DNA from: Chloroflexota bacterium
Lineage (GTDB): Bacteria; Chloroflexota; Limnocylindria; Limnocylindrales; CSP1-4
Direction: 5' to 3'
NCBI GenBank assembly: GCA_017860675.1
Contig: JAGDMV010000048.1
Location: forward strand, 1-11,233
DNA length: 11,233 bases
Below, in pieces: positions 6,190 through 11,233 of this stretch. Position 1 is the stretch's first letter, and every line of letters starts with the position of its first letter. The notes under the pieces are model-generated. The model was not told the origin of the DNA and did not search any database. It worked only from the letters and a program-made list of their open reading frames with translations. Position numbers and translations under genes: made by a program.

Positions 6190-7140
6190 TCAGGCCGCGA
6201 CGTTCTCGCGTTCCTCCCGCCACCAGGCGACCGTGGCTGCGATCGACTCCTCGAGAGGCGTCGGGCGCCGGTCAAAGGCTGCCTCGAAGGCGGAGCTGTC
6301 GAGCACGAACGGTTCCTCGAACTCGTAGGCCATCTCGACCATCTCGCGTGCCTCCGGCACAGCCAGGCCGACCAGGCGGAGCATGAGCCTCGAGACCCGC
6401 GATGGTCGCGCCGGCACCCCGACGGCCTCGGCCGCCATCTCGAGGAAGCGGTGGGTGGAGACGGCCGGGGCGGTCGGGACGTGCCATGCGCGGCCGAAGG
6501 CCTCCTCGCGCCGGCCCAGCTCGACCAGGGCCCGGGCGAAATCGGGCAGGTACGTGTAGCTGTGGACCACGTCCGGGTCGCCGAACAGCTGGACGGGCTT
6601 CCCGGCGAGGAGCGGGCCGAAGAAGCGCTCGCCCACGACCGAATCCACTGCCCCCGGCCCGAAGAAGTCCGAGGCCCGACCGATCGCCACCCGCACTGAC
6701 CCGTCACGGTCGGCGGCCAGCAGGCGCTCGGCCACCGCGGCCCGGGCCCGGCCCTTGCGGGTGGTCGCCGCGTACGGCAGTCCCTCGGTGATCGGTACAC
6801 CACCGGTCGGGCCGTACATGTACAGGTTGTCGACCATGACCAGCCGCGTGCCCGTTCCGCCAAGGCCGGCAAGCACGCCATCGACCAGCGGCGGGAAGCC
6901 GGCCGGCCAGTCGGTGTAGGCAGGCTGGACGGCGAAGTAGGCGGTCCGCGACCCAGCGGCAGCAGCCCGCACCTCGTCCGGCCTGGTGGCGTCCACCCGG
7001 ACGGCCCCTACACCCGGGATGCCGGGGTCGATCCCGTGCCGGCTGGCGAGCAGCACCTTCTCGCCCTCGTTGGCCAGTATCCGGGCGATCGTGGTACCGA
7101 CGGCCCCGGCTCCCAGGACCAGGTGCGTGCGTTGCGTCAT
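6190..7140 (-). CDS. Atypical extended-SDR family NAD(P)-binding protein
   Basis: The 316-residue protein belongs to the NAD-dependent epimerase/dehydratase-like (extended SDR) group. The N-terminal beta strand and glycine loop THLVLGAGAVGTTIA (GxGxxG at 10-15) show a Rossmann fold; the VLLASRH end of beta 2 with R34 hints at NADP. D50 (VDATRPDEV) would contact the adenine. DNLYMYGP is at 104-111, GRASDFFGPG at 154-163 and YTYLPDFARAL at 195-205, as in proteins that act on nucleotide-sugar or quinone-like substrates. The usual YxxxK pair is absent: K129 (TTRKG) is kept, but four residues before it stands A125. The start has GGGAG 9 bases ahead. The TetR-type gene ends 69 bases upstream on the same strand, so the two probably share a transcript and the SDR is a likely target of that regulator. 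The substrate is unknown. Confidence 0.87.
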   Translation of the reverse strand: MTQRTHLVLGAGAVGTTIARILANEGEKVLLASRHGIDPGIPGVGAVRVDATRPDEVRAAAAGSRTAYFAVQPAYTDWPAGFPPLVDGVLAGLGGTGTRLVMVDNLYMYGPTGGVPITEGLPYAATTRKGRARAAVAERLLAADRDGSVRVAIGRASDFFGPGAVDSVVGERFFGPLLAGKPVQLFGDPDVVHSYTYLPDFARALVELGRREEAFGRAWHVPTAPAVSTHRFLEMAAEAVGVPARPSRVSRLMLRLVGLAVPEAREMVEMAYEFEEPFVLDSSAFEAAFDRRPTPLEESIAATVAWWREERENVAA

Positions 7141-7209
7141 CGTTCGGTGCTCCCTGCTTGGGGCGCGCGCGCTGGACCGCGGCGGCGGCCGGGTGCGAAC
7201 GCCGATCGT

Positions 7210-7803
7210 TCAGTCGGGCGGGGCGAAGGCCGCCAGGCAGTCGTCGAGGGCGCGGAGGGCGACCGTGATGGGCAGGAACGGCTCACTCGCGTCCTGCCTG
7301 CGGCCGGCGCTCGCAAGCGCGGCCAGGCCGTGGACCAGGCCCCAGACCACGAACGCCAGGCGTTCGGGATCGGGAGGCGCGACCAGCTCGCCTGCCCCGA
7401 TCGCCGCGTCGCACAGGCCAATCAGCCGGTGCCAGGCCTCCTCGCCCGGCGGGCAATCGAAGCCGTCGAACATCAGCCGGAACAGGCCGGGGTGTGCCAC
7501 CGCGTGCTCGACATAGGCAACGCCATATGCGCGCAGCTCCGCCAGCGGGCCGGGCCTCTCGGTCCCGAGGCTGGCGTCGAGGAGCTCCAGCAGCATCTCG
7601 AAGCCCCGCTCCGCCACCGCCCGCAGCAGCGCGTCGCGGTCGGCGAAGTGGTGGAGCGGCGCGGTGTGAGAGACGCCGGCGATCCGGGCGACGCCGCGGA
7701 TGGTGACGGCGTCGGGGCCGCCTTCATCGACGAGCAGGATCCCGGCTCCGACGCAGGCGGCTGGCAGGCTGCCATGGTGGTACGGAGCAACCGGCTCGTT
7801 CAC
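7210..7803 (-). CDS. TetR/AcrR-family transcriptional regulator
   Basis: A DNA-binding repressor-type protein. The helix-turn-helix lies in the N-terminal quarter: PDAVTIRGVARIAGVSHTAPLHHFADRDALLRAV, with the HHF-x-D/S-K/R-xxLL signature of TetR proteins in the form LHHFADRDALL. It is preceded by YHHGSL, common in the branch with the WHG-type ligand domain; FRLMFDG and WGLVHGLAAL in the C-terminal part fit that branch. I chose the GTG at 7803 (197 residues) because GGAGG at 7817-7813 is 9 bases ahead. A GTG at 7827 would add 8 residues but has no ribosome site and lies very close to the predicted transcript start. The gene is divergent from citrate synthase and upstream of the SDR gene. TTGACA boxes over its own promoter suggest self-repression. 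The ligand is unknown. Confidence 0.9.
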   Translation of the reverse strand: MNEPVAPYHHGSLPAACVGAGILLVDEGGPDAVTIRGVARIAGVSHTAPLHHFADRDALLRAVAERGFEMLLELLDASLGTERPGPLAELRAYGVAYVEHAVAHPGLFRLMFDGFDCPPGEEAWHRLIGLCDAAIGAGELVAPPDPERLAFVVWGLVHGLAALASAGRRQDASEPFLPITVALRALDDCLAAFAPPD

Positions 7804-7833
7804 CGTCGAAGGCCTCCATCTCGCCACGGAATG

Positions 7834-7863
7834 TTGACGTTGTCAACTTACCATTGTCAACAT
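7834..7863 (+). promoter_or_regulatory. Weak candidate promoter for citrate synthase
   Basis: On the + strand TTGACG (7834-7839), an 18-base spacer and CAACAT (7858-7863) make a weak -35/-10 pair. It would overlap the same TTGAC boxes and leave a leader of about 105 bases. The -10 fits poorly. Confidence 0.25.
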
Positions 7864-7873
7864 GGTGTGTCAA
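7845..7873 (-). promoter_or_regulatory. Sigma-70-like promoter of the TetR-SDR transcript
   Basis: On the - strand a consensus TTGACA (7873-7868), a 17-base spacer and TAAGTT (7850-7845) form a plausible -35/-10 pair, giving a transcript start near 7838. The leader then holds GGAGG ahead of the GTG at 7803. The operator boxes overlap both promoter elements. Confidence 0.5.
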
Positions 7874-7974
7874 GCCCAACCCCGGACACGGCCCCTCGCC
7901 GCCCACACCCCGCGGGCCGCGGTGGCATCATTCGCCCCACGTCTGACGTCCCGCAGCGCGCAAGGGAACCCGAC

Positions 7975-9117
7975 ATGCCCGACCACACGCCGACCGCCAC
8001 CCTGCCAGTCGCGGAGGCGAAACCGTACTCGCCGGGCCTCGAAGGGGTGGTTGCCGCCGAGACGTCCCTCGGCCTCGTGGACGGCGCCAACGGCCGCCTC
8101 CTGTACCGCGGCTACCGGATCGGCGACCTCGTCGAGCAGGGCAGCTTCGCCGCCGTGGCCAACCTCCTCTGGACCGGCGACTGGGAGCCGGACGCAGAGC
8201 TCCACCCGGCCGAGGTGCCCCACACGGTGATGGCGGCGCTCCGCTCGCTGCCCCGCGACACGCACCCGATGGACGCGCTGCGAACGGCGGTCTCGGTGTG
8301 GGGCGCAAGCCGGGGCATCGCCTTCCCGCCGACCGTCGAGCAGGCCCGGGCGCTCGTGTCCTTTGCCCCGTCCGCCCTCGCCGCCTTCGCCCGCATCCGC
8401 GAGGACCGCGACCCGGTCCGGCCCGACCCGACCCTCGACCTGGCCGGCGGCTTCCTCCAGCAGCTGACCTGGCAGGAGCCGGACCCGGCGACCGCCCGCG
8501 CGCTCGATGCCTACATGATCGCTGCCGCCGAGCACGGCCTGAACGCGTCGACCTTCGCCGCGCGGGTGATCACCTCCACCCGCAGCGACCTGGCATCGGC
8601 GGTCTGCGGCGCCATCGGGGCGCTCAAGGGCCCGCTCCACGGAGGGGCACCGTCCGAGGTGGTCGACCAGATCCACCAGATCGGCAGCCCCGAGCGGGCG
8701 GAGGCCTGGATCCGCGAGGCGCTCGACCGCAAGGAGCGGCTGATGGGCTTCGGGCACCGCGTCTACCGCGCCTATGACCCGCGGGCGGCGGCCCTGCGCA
8801 AGGTCACCGAGTCGATGGCCTCCAAGCCCGAATGGCTGAACCTGGCCATCGAGGTCGAGGACGTCGCCCTCCGGGTGCTGGCCGAGCGATACCCGGACCG
8901 GCCCCTCAAGACCAACGTCGAGTACTACGCCGCGGCGCTGTTGCAGGGCATCGGCCTCGACCCGGACCTCTTCCCGGCCACGTTCGCCATCGCCCGCATC
9001 GCCGGCTGGTCGGCCCATGCCATCGAGCAGGCCGAGGCCAACCGCCTGATCCGCCCGGACGCCCGCTACATCGGCCCGGCCGAGCGCGACCTGCCCCGGG
9101 AGACGAGCCTGCTCTAG
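7975..9117 (+). CDS. gltA: Citrate synthase (citrate/2-methylcitrate synthase family)
   Basis: Condenses acetyl-CoA with oxaloacetate to citrate at the entry of the TCA cycle; cytoplasmic. It has 380 residues, the length of the short dimeric Gram-positive/archaeal-type enzymes. Motifs: LLYRGYRIGDL at 42-52, EHGLNAS with H187, GALKGPLHGGAPSEV with catalytic H222, MGFGHRVYRAYDPRA with H261 and R262, and R341 in ARIAGWSAH before EQ. At the place of the catalytic Asp of the usual NVDFYS motif it has NVEYYA, with E316. The Glu form may belong to a recognised citrate-synthase-2 branch, but that is from memory. The ATG at 7975 has AAGGGA about 7 bases ahead; the frame is open further upstream only as a shadow of the opposite-strand genes. 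A 2-methylcitrate synthase activity cannot be excluded by sequence. Confidence 0.94.
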   Translation: MPDHTPTATLPVAEAKPYSPGLEGVVAAETSLGLVDGANGRLLYRGYRIGDLVEQGSFAAVANLLWTGDWEPDAELHPAEVPHTVMAALRSLPRDTHPMDALRTAVSVWGASRGIAFPPTVEQARALVSFAPSALAAFARIREDRDPVRPDPTLDLAGGFLQQLTWQEPDPATARALDAYMIAAAEHGLNASTFAARVITSTRSDLASAVCGAIGALKGPLHGGAPSEVVDQIHQIGSPERAEAWIREALDRKERLMGFGHRVYRAYDPRAAALRKVTESMASKPEWLNLAIEVEDVALRVLAERYPDRPLKTNVEYYAAALLQGIGLDPDLFPATFAIARIAGWSAHAIEQAEANRLIRPDARYIGPAERDLPRETSLL

Positions 9118-10379
9118 GGGGTGCGTTCCCGGCGGCGGCGGCGCCCGAGCGAGGCGACAACGGCCGCCCCGCCGACCAGGAACACCAGCGCCGCGGCCAC
9201 GAACACCCCGTCCACCCCGGCCACGCTTGCCACGATCGCTCCCATCGTCGGCCCGATGATGCCGGCCACGTAGAGCGGCAGGAGCACGAGGTTGAGCGTC
9301 GCCGAGCGGCGCTCGGGGGCGACCTCGACGCTCACCAGGGCGAAGACCATCGCCTGGGTCGCGGCCTGCATCGAGCTGTACACGACAGCCACCAGGGCGA
9401 GCGTGGCGACCGTCGCCGCCAGGGTCATGCCGAGCAGGGCCACGCCGCCGCCGAGCAGGGTGCCGGCCAGCACCGAGCGGAAGCCGATCCGGTCGCCGAG
9501 CGGGCCGGCCAGCGGTGAGGCGAGGGCGCCGACGAGGGCAGCCGTCCCCGCCACCAGGCCGATCGCGCTCTCGAGCCCGGGTGCGAGGCCGTGGACCGAC
9601 TCGACGAGCAGCGGGAGGTACGGCCGGGACATCTGGCTGGCCAGGATCGACACGCCGAAGATGGTGAAGATGCGCATCACCGCCGGGTCGCCGATCACCC
9701 CGCGGATCGCGCGCCGGGCGAGTGCGACGGCGCTGCCCTCGGGAATCACCGGCGGCCTGACCTCGCGCGACCCGACCAGGAGCAGGACCACGACCGCCAG
9801 GCTGAGCAGGGCCGAGGACCAGAACACGGCCGTCAGCGGCCACCCCAGGCCGTTGACCATGAAGCCGCCGAGGACCGGGCCGATGGCGAAGCCCAGCGGG
9901 CTGGTCGCCCCGAACAGGGCCGTTACCGTGCCGACCCTGTTCCGCGGCGCGACGTCGCGCAGGGCGGCCAGCATCACCCCGGTGTTGCCCAGCTGGAGCC
10001 CGACCAGCAGCATGCTGGCGGCGACCTGCCACGGCTCCTCGGCCAGGGCAACGCCGGCGAAGACGATCGCCTCGACGACGGCGCTGCGGACGATCACCGC
10101 CCGGCGGCTGTACTTGTCGGCCCAGACGCCCCAGAAGGGGACGAGCACGATGCCGAAGACGAAGATCAGCGAGGTGAAGACGCCGGTGAAGGTGGCCACC
10201 TGGTCGGCCGGGAGCCCGACTTCGCGGAGGCGCAGCGGCAGGAAGGCGAAGATCTGGCTGACGCCCAGCGACTCGATCGTCGAGGTGATCCCGTAGACGA
10301 GGAGGAGCGAGCGCCAGTCCTGGACCGGCGGAGTGGCCGGGGGCGGAGGCGGCGGCGGAGCGGGTGAAGCCGGCGTCAC
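9114..10379 (-). CDS. Major facilitator superfamily (MFS) transporter
   Basis: A 421-residue integral membrane protein with about 12 hydrophobic segments in two halves. The first half carries the MFS loop 2-3 signature GVWADKYSRR at 84-93. The second half carries its counterpart GPLGDRIGFRSVL at 292-304. Between them lies a charged central loop (SREVRPPVIPEGSAVALARRAIRG, about 204-227). LFGATSPLGFAIGPVLGGFMV at 155-175 resembles motif C (GPxxGG), which is frequent in drug:H+ antiporters, so an efflux role is a guess. The N-terminus is unusual, with seven prolines in a row at 8-14. The start is GTG at 10379; I see no ribosome site ahead, and no in-frame ATG or GTG follows before the first membrane segment, so translation may be leaderless. 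The stop shares CTAG with the citrate synthase stop. The substrate is unknown. Confidence 0.9.
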   Translation of the reverse strand: MTPASPAPPPPPPPATPPVQDWRSLLLVYGITSTIESLGVSQIFAFLPLRLREVGLPADQVATFTGVFTSLIFVFGIVLVPFWGVWADKYSRRAVIVRSAVVEAIVFAGVALAEEPWQVAASMLLVGLQLGNTGVMLAALRDVAPRNRVGTVTALFGATSPLGFAIGPVLGGFMVNGLGWPLTAVFWSSALLSLAVVVLLLVGSREVRPPVIPEGSAVALARRAIRGVIGDPAVMRIFTIFGVSILASQMSRPYLPLLVESVHGLAPGLESAIGLVAGTAALVGALASPLAGPLGDRIGFRSVLAGTLLGGGVALLGMTLAATVATLALVAVVYSSMQAATQAMVFALVSVEVAPERRSATLNLVLLPLYVAGIIGPTMGAIVASVAGVDGVFVAAALVFLVGGAAVVASLGRRRRRERTP

Positions 10380-10490
10380 CCGCGAAGGCTAGCCGACAGT
10401 GGCCTCGCCGACCCGGGTCCCTGCCGCCAGCCGCGCCCTAACGGACAGCCACCTGTGCGGCCCCTGGATCTCGCCGGTACTCCTGCGCCC

Positions 10491-10520
10491 TTGACATGCG
10501 CCGGCAAGCCCGTGCTCAAT
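10491..10520 (+). promoter_or_regulatory. Candidate sigma-70 promoter of the lipoprotein gene
   Basis: A consensus TTGACA at 10491-10496, an 18-base spacer and CTCAAT at 10515-10520 (three of six matches to TATAAT, including the last T) would start a leader of about 40 bases before the ATG at 10567. The rest of 10380-10566 shows no other clear signal. Confidence 0.4.
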
Positions 10521-10566
10521 GACGGCGCCCGTGCCAGGGCCGGCGCGGCGACGGAAGGACGAGACG

Positions 10567-11233
10567 ATGCACGCGCGGCGCGCTGCGGCGGACGTAGCTC
10601 TCCTCCTCGGTCTGGTTGCGCTCCTTGCAGCCTGTGCGACGCCGCCGGCGGAGCACGGCGCGCAGCTCGACCTCAGGCTACAGCCAGCGGTCGGCGAGAC
10701 CTACCACCTGGAGATGCTGGCGGACCAGGTCATCACCCTGACCGTCCAAGGCGAGGCGATTCGGATCCCCCAGACGATCGGCTTCGGCTTCACCATGACC
10801 GTGACCGAGACCGACGCCCAGGGAAGCTGGATCGCGATCCGATACGACTGGGCGCGCGTCAAGCAGGAGGCATTGACCGGGACGTTCGACTACGACTCAA
10901 GGAACCCGCCCGAAGTGATCCCGCCGGCCGCCCTGGGCTTTGGCGCGTTGATCGGGAAGGGCTTCTCGACCAAGGTCACGCCCGATGGGAGGGTCGTAGA
11001 GGTCACCGGGGCCGACGAGATGATCGCCGGCATGATGCGCGACCTGTCGATCGCCGATGAGGGACTGCGGGCGCAGCTTGAGCGGGACCTGCGGGATCAG
11101 TACGGCGACGAGTCGCTCAGGAAGACGATGGAGGGCTTCGTCGTCCGATACCCGGCGGAGCCCATCGAGGTCGGTGACAGCTGGACCGCGCAGATGAAGG
11201 TGGGCGGGTTCATGCCGTACATCCTCGACACCA
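10567..11233 (+). CDS. DUF6263-like lipoprotein, 3' end cut off
   Basis: An open frame from ATG 10567 to the window edge, 222 residues seen and continuing. GGAAGGA at 10553-10559 is a good ribosome site 7 bases ahead. The N-terminus MHARRAAADVALLLGLVALL then AAC gives a type II signal peptide with lipobox LAAC and lipidated C23, so the protein should sit anchored on the outer face of the membrane. The mature part starts with a short disordered linker, then LRLQPAVGETYHLEM at about 36-50, alternating strand-like TLTVQGEAIRIPQTIGF, DYDSRNPPEVIPP at about 108-120, FSTKVTPDGRVVEVTGADEM at about 133-152 and an EVGDSWT turn at 201-207. The D-S-x-N-P-P and tPdGrVxxVtG pattern is what I know from DUF6263 proteins, whose function is unknown. 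It is divergent from the MFS gene with 187 bases between. No enzyme motif is seen. Confidence 0.83.
   Translation, partial: MHARRAAADVALLLGLVALLAACATPPAEHGAQLDLRLQPAVGETYHLEMLADQVITLTVQGEAIRIPQTIGFGFTMTVTETDAQGSWIAIRYDWARVKQEALTGTFDYDSRNPPEVIPPAALGFGALIGKGFSTKVTPDGRVVEVTGADEMIAGMMRDLSIADEGLRAQLERDLRDQYGDESLRKTMEGFVVRYPAEPIEVGDSWTAQMKVGGFMPYILDT

Larger units (their letters stand above)
7833..7873. promoter_or_regulatory. Candidate TetR operator: three direct and one inverted TTGAC box
   Basis: Read on the - strand, TTGACA occurs at 7873-7868, 7860-7855 and 7846-7841, with start-to-start steps of 13 and 14 bases. The last copy forms a perfect inverted repeat with a + strand copy: GTTGAC-GTT-GTCAAC at 7833-7847. 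The AT-rich block stands out from its GC-rich surroundings and lies between the divergent TetR and citrate synthase genes. Family knowledge says TetR repressors usually bind palindromes in such regions; binding here is inferred. Confidence 0.6.

Noticed and set aside
7036..7974. In-frame upstream extension of citrate synthase through the TetR and SDR region
   Set aside because: The extra residues are a shadow of opposite-strand genes; the citrate synthase fold begins just after ATG 7975, which has its own ribosome site.
7870..10032. A 720-codon open frame on the - strand opposite citrate synthase and across the MFS gene
   Set aside because: It is antisense to two well-supported genes, its product is compositionally odd (Arg/Gly-rich) and shows no domain; GC-rich codon use often leaves such frames open.

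Overview
This window is very GC-rich (about 70% or more by eye), and G/C fills most third codon positions. It carries ordinary bacterial chromosomal genes. I see no tRNA, rRNA, CRISPR array, transposase, integrase or phage gene. The zwf-opcA-pgl order with a true OpcA, an ECF sigma factor coupled to a DUF5667-like membrane protein, and a DUF6263-like lipoprotein suggest a high-GC Chloroflexota (for example a Limnocylindria-like lineage). An actinobacterium is the second choice. This assignment is inference from gene content and was not tested by phylogeny.

Left part (1-3526, + strand): the oxidative pentose phosphate operon. It holds the 3' part of zwf (glucose-6-phosphate dehydrogenase, cut by the window edge), opcA (its assembly/activation factor) and pgl (6-phosphogluconolactonase). 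The genes overlap by 16 and 4 bases, so they are almost certainly co-transcribed and translationally coupled. Together they turn glucose-6-phosphate into 6-phosphogluconate and make two NADPH-forming steps possible.

Middle (3617-6078, - strand): a three-gene set read leftwards. First comes a small secreted Arg/Asp-rich protein with an internal near-perfect duplication containing CTAxC motifs. Next is an ECF sigma factor, which overlaps by ATGA a single-pass membrane protein with a DUF5667-like extracytoplasmic part and a long Gly/Ser/Pro tail, the likely anti-sigma factor. This is the least ordinary part of the window. A possible ECF-type promoter (AAC-N16-CGT) lies ahead of the secreted gene, and no similar motif is seen ahead of the sigma gene.

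Right-middle (6190-9117): an atypical extended SDR and a TetR-family regulator read leftwards, divergent from a citrate synthase read rightwards. The region between the TetR and citrate synthase genes holds three direct TTGACA boxes about one and a half helical turns apart and one inverted box, laid over a good sigma-70-like promoter. This is a candidate TetR operator.

Right end (9114-11233): an MFS transporter on the - strand, whose stop codon shares one CTAG with the citrate synthase stop. Divergent from it is a DUF6263-like lipoprotein with its own candidate promoter, cut by the window end.
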